Below, in pieces: positions 34,426 to 42,388 of a stretch of 64,000 nucleotides of DNA. Made by a program: the position numbers and the translations under genes. The stretch is from Geomesophilobacter sediminis (GTDB lineage Bacteria; Desulfobacterota; Desulfuromonadia; Geobacterales; Geobacteraceae): contig NZ_JAEMHM010000009.1 in NCBI RefSeq assembly GCF_016458275.1, forward strand, positions 186,001 to 250,000, read 5' to 3'. The number at the start of each line of letters is the position of its first letter. The first letter of the stretch is position 1. Under the pieces are notes generated by a model that ran no database searches, had not been told where the DNA came from, and saw only the letters and a list, made by a program, of their open reading frames with translations.

Positions 34426-35646
34426 CTACTTCTTGTGGCCGCTTTCGCGGGTCAGGTTGGCGGCTTCGGTCCTGATTTCCACCAGGTCCTTCTGCAGCTC
34501 GGCCAGGCCGTACCAGGTGACGTAGTCGGGGTTCATGTGGAACGCCCCCTGGAAGGCACGCATGCGGTGCTCCAGGAACATCACGTAGAGGGTCTGCTCG
34601 ATCGGGGTCCGGGAATCGTAGAAGGTGAGGAGGTCCGGATAGGCCGGCTGCCCCTTCTGCGGCTTGAGAATCCCCTTCTCGTAGAGGCCGGCCACGATGG
34701 TGATCGCCTCGGCCATCAGCTTGTCGGCCTCCTTGATCATCTGGTCGGCGTTGCCCAGCTGGGTCTTCGCGTAATTGGTGCTGTGGCACTTGGCGCAGAT
34801 GCTGATCATCTTGTCGCGCGAAGCCTGCCACTCTTCCTTGGAAAGACGCGCCACCTTGCCCGCCTTGACCAGGTCGAGACGCGCGGTTGGCTTGCCGGCC
34901 GGGTCGAGAACCCCGAGTCCCTTCAGGATGGTCACGCGGTACCCCATCCACTGGGCGTCGTCTTCCGGGAGCCTCAGGGCGAGGAAGCCCCAGGAGGTCA
35001 TCACATTGTGGTCGCCGTCCCCCATGTGGCAGGTCTGGCAGGTCGGCGCGCGGCCGGTGTCGCCTTCCATCTGGTAGATGGCGCCGTGCTTGGAGTTGGA
35101 CCACATTTCCCACTGCGGGTGGTCAAAGCCCATGTGGCAGGTCATGCAGGCCTGCGGCTTCTTCGCCTCCGCCTTGCTGAACCGGTGGCGGGTGTGGCAG
35201 GAGTTGCAGGGGGTGCCGTACTGGGCATCGGCGCGGGACTTCTCGTCGCGGACCCCGACTTTGTGGCAGCCGCCGCACCCTTTCATCCCCTGGATGTAGG
35301 CGTGGGGCTGGATCCGGTTGGTCGGCATGGCGTCCATCGCCACCCAGGCGGCGGCGTGCTTGCCGGAGGCGTACTGGTCGTGCTGCTTGGTGTGACACTG
35401 CTTGCAGGTCTGCTCCGTCGGCATGGCCACTTTTTCCACGTCGGCCGCGCTCTGGTGCGCGGTGCCGTGGCAGCTGGAGCAGTCAACGCTGCCGCTTTTC
35501 CCCATCTCCCCCGCCAGGAAATCCTTGACGATGTTCGGGGTTACCTTCTCGTGGCAGGAAATGCAGTTGCTCTTCGCCAGCGCGGTGCCGGAGATGAGGA
35601 GGACCAGGGCCAATGCCCCCCCCAGCTTCTTCAAACCATGAATCAT
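34426..35646 (-). CDS. Octahaem hydroxylamine-oxidoreductase-like cytochrome c
   Basis: 406 residues with a signal peptide (about 1-24, ending ALA). Eight CxxCH motifs are present: CISCH, CSSCH, CKQCH, CGGCH, CNSCH, CMTCH, CQTCH and CAKCH. The segment around the last haem (RDKMISICAKCHSTNYAKTQ) and the following helices match the HAO family. No CxxCK haem is present, which argues against ONR/NrfA nitrite reductases. Related HAO-like proteins in non-nitrifiers reduce nitrite or hydroxylamine; I could not tell whether the cross-linking Tyr is present. GGGAGGG before the ATG at 35646 gives the start. It is divergent from a haemerythrin gene, with an FNR/DNR-type site between. Confidence 0.87.
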   Translation of the reverse strand: MIHGLKKLGGALALVLLISGTALAKSNCISCHEKVTPNIVKDFLAGEMGKSGSVDCSSCHGTAHQSAADVEKVAMPTEQTCKQCHTKQHDQYASGKHAAAWVAMDAMPTNRIQPHAYIQGMKGCGGCHKVGVRDEKSRADAQYGTPCNSCHTRHRFSKAEAKKPQACMTCHMGFDHPQWEMWSNSKHGAIYQMEGDTGRAPTCQTCHMGDGDHNVMTSWGFLALRLPEDDAQWMGYRVTILKGLGVLDPAGKPTARLDLVKAGKVARLSKEEWQASRDKMISICAKCHSTNYAKTQLGNADQMIKEADKLMAEAITIVAGLYEKGILKPQKGQPAYPDLLTFYDSRTPIEQTLYVMFLEHRMRAFQGAFHMNPDYVTWYGLAELQKDLVEIRTEAANLTRESGHKK

Positions 35647-35712
35647 TACTTCCCTCCCGTGCATGTGGTGAAAATGAGTGGTCATCTAAACCACATGCCC
35701 GGGAGGAATTCT

Positions 35713-35726
35713 TTGATCCAGGTCAA
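35713..35726. promoter_or_regulatory. FNR/DNR-type binding site
   Basis: TTGATCCAGGTCAA fits TTGAT-N4-(A/G)TCAA, the CRP/FNR-family box of anaerobic and NO-responsive regulators. It is 67 bases before the HAO-like start, a good activator position, and could also influence the divergent haemerythrin gene. Confidence 0.7.
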
Positions 35727-35985
35727 AAAAGCGCCTTCCGGCGCACCGCTGAGTGGCGATTTACTTCCCCGTCACTGGAGCTCCCGCACCAGGTGGTTAC
35801 CCGAACCGGAAACGATCCGGCGGGGCCCGTCGGTCGCGATACCGCATCACCCGCCGGAGGCTCCGTCACCCGGCGGGTCGTTGCAGCTCCACCCCGGGCG
35901 GAGCGGACCGGGGCAGCGTGGTATAATCGCCCGGTTGCCGCATCCCGGCCGGTTCACGATGCTCACGCATAACAGGAGGCTCGTC

Positions 35986-36690
35986 ATGAACAGCAAAACC
36001 GGATGTAACCGCAGGGGATTTCTCGGCTCTCTGGCTGTGATCGGCTCGACGGCGTTGGTGGCGCGCCTGACCCCGACGGCATTGGCCGCAGCGTCCCAAC
36101 CGGAACCCGAGGTTTCCGCGGTGGAAGACCTGATGCGCGAGCACGGTGCGCTGCACCGCATCTTGCTGATTTACGAGGAGGCCATCCGAAGAATCCGGGC
36201 CCAGGTGGTAATCGAACCGGACCTGGTGAAACAGGCGGCGACCCTGGTGCGGAACTTCATCGAAAGCTACCACGAGAAACTCGAGGAAGAGTACGTCTTC
36301 CCGAAACTGTCCCAAGCCGGTAAGCTGACCGGCACGGTCGCAACGCTTTTGGCCCAGCACCGCGCGGGGCGCAAGCTGACCGCGGGCATCATCGCCCGGT
36401 GCAGCGCGCCACACTTCCATCGCCCGGCCGAACTTCGGGCGCTGGCAACGGAGCTCTCCGAGTTCGTCACCATGTATCGGCCCCATGCGGCCCGGGAGGA
36501 TACCGTCGTATTCCCGGAATTCAAGAAGGTAGTCCCGGCCAAGGAGTACGACCGTCTGGGGGACCGGTTCGAGGAGCGGGAACATGCCCAGCTCGGTGAT
36601 AACGGGTTCGAAGGGGTACTGACACAAATCGCCGGGATCGAGACGAAGTTGAACATCCATGACCTCGCCCGGTTCACTCCGAAGGCCTAG
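35986..36690 (+). CDS. Tat-exported haemerythrin-like protein
   Basis: 234 residues. A twin-arginine signal (CNRRGFLGSLAVIG, then an Ala-rich region to about residue 35) sends it out folded. The mature part has the haemerythrin ligand pattern: MREHGALHRIL (about 47), ESYHEKLEEEYVFP (about 90), AQHRAGRKL (about 118) and YRPHAAREDTVVFP (about 160). These His/Glu/Asp residues bind a di-iron site that reacts with O2 or NO. ACAGGAGG before the ATG at 35986. A terminator follows. The neighbouring HAO-like cytochrome and FNR-type site suggest nitrosative or oxygen stress. Confidence 0.87.
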   Translation: MNSKTGCNRRGFLGSLAVIGSTALVARLTPTALAAASQPEPEVSAVEDLMREHGALHRILLIYEEAIRRIRAQVVIEPDLVKQAATLVRNFIESYHEKLEEEYVFPKLSQAGKLTGTVATLLAQHRAGRKLTAGIIARCSAPHFHRPAELRALATELSEFVTMYRPHAAREDTVVFPEFKKVVPAKEYDRLGDRFEEREHAQLGDNGFEGVLTQIAGIETKLNIHDLARFTPKA

Positions 36691-36740
36691 AGTTTCTTTG
36701 AGCCGTTGATGAGCAAAACTGAAGGCTGACACCCAAAAGG

Positions 36741-36778
36741 AAAAGGGGGAGCGCAACTGCGGCTCCCCCTTTTTTTTG
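36741..36778 (+). terminator. Intrinsic terminator
   Basis: AAAAGGGGGAGC...GCTCCCCCTTTTTTTT hairpin after the haemerythrin gene. Confidence 0.88.
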
Positions 36779-37141
36779 ATACCGAACGGGTGACTTTGCC
36801 CTTGGTCCCTATCTCTATGTTGCACGCTGCAAAATCCCCTCGCAGGCTCCTCCCTACCAACCTGTTTCGACAGGGCGCCCGGCCGGGGGCGTCTTAAGGT
36901 TGACTTAAGCCCCCTTTGCTATGCTGTGCTAGCCGGAATATAAGCCTTACATAATATACTGTTATTATTTAACTTTTTCACCTCAGCCCCGTCATTTTTA
37001 ACGCAACCGGTCCTCGCTTGTAACGTGATCGTCACGGAGACGGTCTACATTCGCGTCGACATAAGGACGTCGTGAGGAACGCCTCGGCGACCGGATCCAG
37101 AGCGGTAGATCGGTTACCGCCCAAACCCATGGAGGATGATG
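36779..37141 (+). other. Porin upstream region
   Basis: 363 bases without a gene. Contains the CTTAAG direct repeat at 36893, an AT-rich segment (36935-36985) and a long leader. No sigma-70 pair of good spacing was found. Confidence 0.45.
36893..36909 (+). promoter_or_regulatory. PmrA/QseB-like direct repeat
   Basis: CTTAAG-GTTGA-CTTAAG: two identical hexamers 11 bases apart, the arrangement bound by OmpR-type response regulators such as PmrA. It overlaps a -35-like TTGACT and lies about 230 bases before the porin start. Confidence 0.55.
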
Positions 37142-38566
37142 ATGAAGAAAAGGATGTTATTGGCCGCAACCACCTCGTTGCTGATCGCGGCGCCGGTTTT
37201 CGCGGACACCGCCGTTGAGACGGGTGCCGCGCCGATGCAGGCAACGAAAAGCCCGACTGCGACCGAAGGAGGGATCAACTTCAACATGAAGGGGATCAGT
37301 GTGAACCTGGGAGGGTTCATCGAGGCCGCCGGGATGTACCGCAGCCGGAACCTCAACTCGGACCTTCCGTCCCCGTTTCAAAAGCTTCCCCTGGCCAATT
37401 CCGCCGGGTACTACCAGGATGAGACCCGATTCAGCGCCCGGCAATCTCGCCTCTCCCTGCTGGCAACCGGCGACGTCAACGAAAACACCCACCTCGCCGG
37501 CTACTACGAAATGGACTTCCTCGGTGCCGCCAGCACCGCCAACTCCAACGAGAGCAACTCGTACAACCCGCGCATCCGTCATCTCTACACCACCGTCGAC
37601 TGGGACCGCGCCGGGCTGCACCTTTTGGCCGGCCAGACCTGGTCTTTGGTCACCATGAACGGTGAGGGGATCATCCCGCGCAAGGAGATCACACCGTTAG
37701 GGATCGATGCCCAGTACGTTCCGGGTTTCACCTGGGCGCGCCAGCCGCAGTTCCGCATCGTGAAGGATTGGGATAAGAAGTACTGGCTGGGTCTTTCCGT
37801 CGAAAACGGGCAGACCTTGGTGCAGGGTGGCCAGCCCAACGCCGTCGGCAACAACTTGGCCGACAACCAGGCTGGCGGCGGTGCCCTCACCAACGTGACC
37901 ACTTCGGTCAACCCCTACCCCGATTTCGTCGTCAAGGCAGCGGCCGATCCCGGCTGGGGCCACTTCGAGGTCTACGACCTGATCCGCGTTTTCGAGACCA
38001 GCCTGAGCAGCAACGGCAAGGTTAACAACACCTTCCGCGCCACCAGCGCCGTGGGGGGCGGGATGATCCTGCCGATCATTCCCAAGCAGCTGAGCCTCCA
38101 GGTCAGCGGCATCTACGGCAAAGGGATCGGGCGCTACGGCTCGTCCCAGCTTCCGGACGTGACCCAGAACGCTGCCGGCGAAAACATGCCGCTGACCGGG
38201 TCGCAACTTCTGGCCGGCGCCACCTACGACCCGACCAAGGAGTGGAACTTCTACGCCTACTACGGCCAGGAACAGGTTGACCGTCAAAGCTACGACCAGA
38301 ATGGCAAAGGGTACGGTTACGGCAGCGAGCTCTACGACAACTCCGGCGCCGGCACCTTCGGCGGGAAGGCTCAGGGGAACATCAGGAAGGTAGCGCAGGA
38401 GACGGTGGGAACCTGGTGGAAGTTCTACCAGGGACGCATGGGCAAGATGCAGGCCGGCCTGCAGTTCTCCCACACCGAGGACGACTACTTTAGCGTGGTC
38501 AACGGCGGGGCTCCCAAGGCGACCGACAACATGGTGTTCACCAGCCTGCGTTACTACTGGCAGTAA
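37142..38566 (+). CDS. DcaP-type outer-membrane porin
   Basis: 474 residues with a signal peptide (about 1-22). The mature protein begins with a short polar lead and then the barrel: VNLGGFIEAAGMYRSRNLN, QSRLSLLATGDVNENTHLAG, AGLHLLAGQTWSLVTMNGEG, and ends in VFTSLRYYWQ. This matches the DcaP-like family of trimeric porins for small organic acids. Three consecutive ATGs follow GGAGG; the third (37142) has the best spacing. A strong terminator follows. The substrate is not determined. Confidence 0.85.
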   Translation: MKKRMLLAATTSLLIAAPVFADTAVETGAAPMQATKSPTATEGGINFNMKGISVNLGGFIEAAGMYRSRNLNSDLPSPFQKLPLANSAGYYQDETRFSARQSRLSLLATGDVNENTHLAGYYEMDFLGAASTANSNESNSYNPRIRHLYTTVDWDRAGLHLLAGQTWSLVTMNGEGIIPRKEITPLGIDAQYVPGFTWARQPQFRIVKDWDKKYWLGLSVENGQTLVQGGQPNAVGNNLADNQAGGGALTNVTTSVNPYPDFVVKAAADPGWGHFEVYDLIRVFETSLSSNGKVNNTFRATSAVGGGMILPIIPKQLSLQVSGIYGKGIGRYGSSQLPDVTQNAAGENMPLTGSQLLAGATYDPTKEWNFYAYYGQEQVDRQSYDQNGKGYGYGSELYDNSGAGTFGGKAQGNIRKVAQETVGTWWKFYQGRMGKMQAGLQFSHTEDDYFSVVNGGAPKATDNMVFTSLRYYWQ

Positions 38567-38632
38567 CCTGGTCCGCCCTGGCGGGGGTCCGGTCACTCCC
38601 TCCCGACCGCCCCTCATCTCCTGAGCGGATAC

Positions 38633-38670
38633 GCAAAAGCCCCCGGCACTGGCGCGCCGGGGGCTTTTGC
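38633..38670. terminator. Intrinsic terminator between convergent genes
   Basis: GCAAAAGCCCCCGGC...GCGCCGGGGGCTTTTGC, long perfect stem. Confidence 0.85.
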
Positions 38671-38708
38671 TGCTTCAGGCAACCGTCAGGGGGCGGGTGC
38701 CGCTTGCC

Positions 38709-39896
38709 TCAACCCGCCTCGGGAACGGTATCAACCGGGACCGGCGGCACCTTCTTCCGGCTCTTGATCATCACCCCGGCCAGGGCCGCGAGACAGCCCA
38801 GCACCAGGTTGGAAACCAAGAAGGCGTGCCTGGCACCGAGGTGTTCGAGACTCCCCCACATCCCGCCGGCGATGACGCTCCCGAGCGCCTGGCCGGTAAC
38901 CCGCGCCACCGACAGGAACCCGGAGGCGATCGCTTCGGTCTCCTCGGGAGCCTGCCCGAGGACGGCGGCGTTGTTGGCCGCCTGAAAGAGCCCCCGCCCC
39001 AAACCGACCCCCACCAGCCCGAGCGCCACCCGGCCGGTCACCCCCTGCACCAGGGAAGATAGCGCCAGCGTCACGCTCCCCAGCCAGCTGACCCGGTCGA
39101 ACCCTTTCCGGTCCGAGAGTTTCCCGGCCCAGGGGCCGGTAAAGAGGAGCAGAATCGGGGGGACCGACATGAACAGGCCGACCTTGCTTGGAGTAAGCCC
39201 GGTGGCTTCGAGGTAGAAGGGCCAGATGATGTTGGTGCCGAAGGACTGCGCGTAGAAAAGCACCGTGGCCAAAAGGGCCAGCAGGAACGCCGGCGCCCCC
39301 AAGACCCGCCGCAGACTTTCCCGCAGCCCCACTCCGGGGAGCTCGCCCAGGTTTCCCGACAAAAGGAGCGCCAGTACCCCGAGCGGCAGGTTGATGTAGA
39401 AAATGCTCCGCCAGCCGAAGGCGTCCACCATGAAGCCCCCGATGGGGGGACCGGTCAGGGTCCCCGCGGCGACGGAGGCGGATACCATGCCGAGCGCCCA
39501 CCCTTTTCGCTCCTTGAAGGTGGCCGCAGCCAGCCCGGGCACCAGGCCAATCACCCCGGCGCCGGCGATCCCCTGCACAAAGCGCAGGGTGAGCAGCGTC
39601 GCCAGGTTGGGGGACATGGCCAGCCAGAGGGAAACCACGCTGAAGGCAAGCAGCGATACCCGGTACACCTTAACCGTGCCGACCCGCCCGGCCAGGGCGG
39701 AGAGGGGGATGAAGGTCAGCGCGGAGCCGACGAGATAGAGAGAAGCGGCCCCCTGCACGGCCGCCGCGTTAGTATGGAAGCCGGCGGCAATGGAGGGAAG
39801 CGCCAGCTGCAGCGCGCTCGCGTCCAGGGTGGACAGGGTGATGCCGACCAGCAATGCGGCGAGACGGATGTCGAAATCGATCAATTGGCGAGGCAT
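38709..39896 (-). CDS. MFS transporter (DHA2-like drug/solute exporter)
   Basis: 395 residues with about 12 hydrophobic helices. The first helix carries the DHA motif ITLSTLDASALQLALPSIAA, loop 2-3 has SALAGRVGTVKVYR (motif A, degenerate), and helix 5 has GTLTGPPIGGFMVDAFGWRS (motif C, exporters). It probably exports drugs or small organic solutes in exchange for protons. Substrate is unknown. No regulator is adjacent on its side; the divergent neighbour is mgsA. Confidence 0.85.
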   Translation of the reverse strand: MPRQLIDFDIRLAALLVGITLSTLDASALQLALPSIAAGFHTNAAAVQGAASLYLVGSALTFIPLSALAGRVGTVKVYRVSLLAFSVVSLWLAMSPNLATLLTLRFVQGIAGAGVIGLVPGLAAATFKERKGWALGMVSASVAAGTLTGPPIGGFMVDAFGWRSIFYINLPLGVLALLLSGNLGELPGVGLRESLRRVLGAPAFLLALLATVLFYAQSFGTNIIWPFYLEATGLTPSKVGLFMSVPPILLLFTGPWAGKLSDRKGFDRVSWLGSVTLALSSLVQGVTGRVALGLVGVGLGRGLFQAANNAAVLGQAPEETEAIASGFLSVARVTGQALGSVIAGGMWGSLEHLGARHAFLVSNLVLGCLAALAGVMIKSRKKVPPVPVDTVPEAG

Positions 39897-40242
39897 GTTA
39901 CGGCACGTCCTGTATGAAACTCGGAAGTAAAAGCTCTTTCTTCAGGGCGGAGGCGCTCCCCCAGTAAAAAACGCCGGCCCTCCGTTATGCGGAGAGCGCA
40001 TTTCATCGCAATTATCGCTTTCCGGTGAAGCTGTCCGCCACGGTATCATCGGCAAAGCCATAAGGGAAATAGATAAATCTTATCGGATCGATAACTCGAG
40101 ATGATTATCCGACATATCCCCCGGAGCCCCACACCTAACCGCAAGCAGGTCCGCCGGAGGCGATGCATTTTTCTCTTTGTCTGGGGATGTGGGTGCTCTA
40201 TGGTAGGTGGAGACGCTACGAACCGCTAAGGAGGCAGCTACG
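39897..40242. other. Divergent promoter region of MFS and mgsA
   Basis: 346 bases without a gene. Contains the dyad TTATCG-GAT-CGATAA (40080-40094). A possible mgsA promoter is TTTGTC at about 40177 with TATGGT at 40199. Confidence 0.4.
40080..40094. promoter_or_regulatory. Dyad TTATCG-GAT-CGATAA
   Basis: Perfect six-base arms with a three-base spacer in the region between the divergent MFS and mgsA genes. Possible regulator site; the regulator is unknown. Confidence 0.4.
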
Positions 40243-40698
40243 ATGCAGCTGAAGAACCCGGCCCAGAAACACATCGCCCTGGTCGCCCACGACAACAAGA
40301 AGAAGGATCTGCTGGATTGGGTCAAGCTCAACCGTGAGGCACTGACCATGCATGTTCTTTATGCAACCGGGACCACCGGCCACCTTCTGGGTGACGCCTT
40401 GGGGCTGCCGGTCACTCGGTTTCAAAGCGGCCCGCTTGGCGGAGACCAGCAGATCGGGGCGAAGATTGCCGAGGGAGCGATCGACTGCATCGTCTTCTTC
40501 TGGGACCCGCTGGAGCCGCAGCCGCACGATCCCGACGTAAAGGCGCTCTTGCGGATCGCCGCGGTGTGGAACATACCGGTAGCCTGCAACTGGGCCACCG
40601 CCGACTTCATGATCACCTCGCCCTTGATGGCAGCCGAATACGTCCGCAACGTCCCCGACTTCAAGGAGCACCTGGAGCGCTTCGGCACCAAGGGGTGA
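40243..40698 (+). CDS. mgsA: Methylglyoxal synthase
   Basis: 151 residues, the usual length. Signatures: [44 protein letters not shown] (catalytic Asp in GGD), and [20 protein letters not shown]. It converts dihydroxyacetone phosphate to methylglyoxal and phosphate, bypassing lower glycolysis when phosphate is short. AAGGAGG before the ATG at 40243; an earlier in-frame ATG at 40207 is less likely because the family starts near [15 protein letters not shown] terminator follows. Confidence 0.94.
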   Translation: MQLKNPAQKHIALVAHDNKKKDLLDWVKLNREALTMHVLYATGTTGHLLGDALGLPVTRFQSGPLGGDQQIGAKIAEGAIDCIVFFWDPLEPQPHDPDVKALLRIAAVWNIPVACNWATADFMITSPLMAAEYVRNVPDFKEHLERFGTKG

Positions 40699-40724
40699 TC
40701 TCAACCATCCACTGCCCGCGAGGC

Positions 40725-40763
40725 AAGAAAGGCCAGGTCTCATGACATGGCCTTTCTTTTTTC
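40725..40763 (+). terminator. Intrinsic terminator after mgsA
   Basis: AAGAAAGGCCA...TGGCCTTTCTTTTTT hairpin. Confidence 0.88.
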
Positions 40764-40864
40764 GCGACGGGGCCCCCTCCTGCAGGAGTGCCCGCTTTCA
40801 ACCCGTAGGGGCGCGGCATGCGGCGCCCGTCACTTCCGATCCTCAGGTCAATAACCCGCGGGCA

Positions 40865-42109
40865 TCACCCCTCCCCTCCCTGCTCCTTCAGCTCCTTTAA
40901 CTCTTCCATCATCCGCTTCTGGTACTCCTTGCCGCAGTCCGGACAGAAGCCGTGGCTGAACTGAGCGTCGGTGTTCATGGTGAGGTAGGTTTCCAACTGC
41001 TCCCAGGCATCCTCCTTGTTGTGTATCTTCTTGCAGTTCATGCAGATGGAGATGATCCCCTCCAGGCGTCGGGTCCGGGCGATGGTCTGTTTCAGCGAAT
41101 GGTTTTTTGCGACCAGCAGCTTCTGCGCCTTTTGCCGCTTGTGAACCTCCTGCTCCGTTCTCAGCCATTCCCTCCGCATCGCCCAGGCCGCCCAGGTGGA
41201 AACCACCACAAAGAGCGCGATCAGGCAGGCGAAGGTTTTTGCCTCCTCACGCCAGGGGGTCAGGAACGCCTGCTCCGCACGTCCGACCACGATATAAAAG
41301 GGCTGAGAAACCGCCAGCTTCCGGAAGGAAAGAACCCTCTGCACTTGGTCGAGGATGCTCCTCCCCCGGTAGGTCCCGGAGACCCGTCCCGCTCCGATCA
41401 GCCGGTGCAGTTGCGGCGAACCGGTCTTCGATCCGATGCTCGCGCCCACGCTCCTTGCGTCTGGATAACGCGCTACCAGGTCGAAATCCCCATCCATCAG
41501 CGTGATGACCCCGTCGTCGCCGGTATTGATCCGGGCGAAGCTCCGCACGAGAAAATCGATTTCCAGCCCGCCGTACGCAAGTCCGGCGAAGCCTCCGGCC
41601 CGGTCATTGATCCGTCGCGCGAGCACCACCATCCATTTGCCAGAAATGCCGCCGACCACTGGCTTGGAAATCACCAGCTCTGCGGCGCGGTGTTCCTTGA
41701 GGCGCTTGAAATAGTCGCGGTGCGCCAGGCTCGTGGTCGTTTTGACCGCCATGTTTTGTTTGCCGTAAATGGCCTTGCCACCGGAGTCGGTGGCCCGCAG
41801 GGCGACCAGTTCCGGAAGCCGCGCATGCTGTCGGACGATGAAGGCATTCAGGCTCTCCGGTTGGATGCCGCCTGCCGCGAGTTCCCGTTCGGCCTCGTCC
41901 ACTACCCCCTGCAGCGCCAGGTCCGCCTTGGCGATGCTTCGGGAAATGCTTTCGTCCAGCACCTGGGCCAGGTTTTCGGTAGAAATGGCAGCCCTTCTCT
42001 CATAGGCCTGGTAACTCCTCCAGAGGGCATAGCACATCCCTCCGGCAAACAGGAAGTTGAGCAGGACCACGCCGACAACCAGGTTCTTCACGAACGGTTT
42101 AACGGGCAT
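40865..42109 (-). CDS. Cache-domain membrane sensor with C-terminal Cys4 domain, no kinase or cyclase
   Basis: 414 residues. TM1 (about 8-30), a periplasmic double-Cache sensor (about 40-285: LAHRDYFKRLKEHRAAELVI, GGLEIDFLVRSF), TM2 (about 292-312), a coiled coil (about 315-355) and a C-terminal domain with SICMNCKKIHNKEDAWEQLE followed by FSHGFCPDCGKEY. The two CxxC pairs should bind zinc or another metal. The same C-terminal motif occurs after receiver or PAS domains in deltaproteobacteria. There is no GGDEF, histidine kinase or MCP domain, so the Cys4 unit may itself be the output. The ATG at 42109 has a weak upstream GGAG. Confidence 0.82.
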   Translation of the reverse strand: MPVKPFVKNLVVGVVLLNFLFAGGMCYALWRSYQAYERRAAISTENLAQVLDESISRSIAKADLALQGVVDEAERELAAGGIQPESLNAFIVRQHARLPELVALRATDSGGKAIYGKQNMAVKTTTSLAHRDYFKRLKEHRAAELVISKPVVGGISGKWMVVLARRINDRAGGFAGLAYGGLEIDFLVRSFARINTGDDGVITLMDGDFDLVARYPDARSVGASIGSKTGSPQLHRLIGAGRVSGTYRGRSILDQVQRVLSFRKLAVSQPFYIVVGRAEQAFLTPWREEAKTFACLIALFVVVSTWAAWAMRREWLRTEQEVHKRQKAQKLLVAKNHSLKQTIARTRRLEGIISICMNCKKIHNKEDAWEQLETYLTMNTDAQFSHGFCPDCGKEYQKRMMEELKELKEQGGEG

Positions 42110-42331
42110 ACGTTCTCCGATCCGAAATCTTCAATCACGGTCATGCCAGCTTCGCACTGTCACATTCTACTTGATAAACGCGGTGAATGAAGTCGAACCA
42201 CCTTAAATACAAGAGAATACGCCGCTCTGACAGTGTGAGGGCTGCCTGTGAAAGGAGATCGTACTTGTGGAATGGCGGGGGCACCCGGAAGGACGGGTAC
42301 GGTGCAAGGTTGACACCCACTCCGTTTGTCA

Positions 42332-42360
42332 TTGACATCAGGGAGAAGAAGGGATATTTA
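42332..42360 (+). promoter_or_regulatory. Sigma-70 promoter of the radical-SAM/TetR operon
   Basis: TTGACA (42332-42337), 17-base spacer, TATTTA (42355-42360). Predicted start of transcription is near 42367, inside the dyad operator. Confidence 0.7.
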
Positions 42361-42374
42361 GAGCATATACTCTA
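42359..42374. promoter_or_regulatory. Operator dyad TAGAG-CATATA-CTCTA
   Basis: Five-base perfect arms around an AT core, overlapping the predicted start of transcription and ending before the GGAGG of the radical-SAM gene. Suited to repression by the TetR protein encoded at the end of the operon. Confidence 0.6.
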
Positions 42375-42388
42375 ATTTGGAGGACGCG

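Noticed and set aside
34435-35985. N-terminal 517 codons of a long plus-strand open frame ending in the haemerythrin
   Set aside because: Antisense to the octahaem cytochrome; the true haemerythrin starts at 35986 with a ribosome site and a Tat signal.
36900-37130. Cyclic-di-GMP riboswitch upstream of the porin
   Set aside because: A GGTAGATCGGTTACC segment recalls the 3' part of a GEMM element, but the conserved GGACGCAAAGCC core is absent.
42187-42375. 62-codon plus-strand frame before the radical-SAM gene
   Set aside because: No ribosome site, biased composition, and it covers the predicted promoter and operator.
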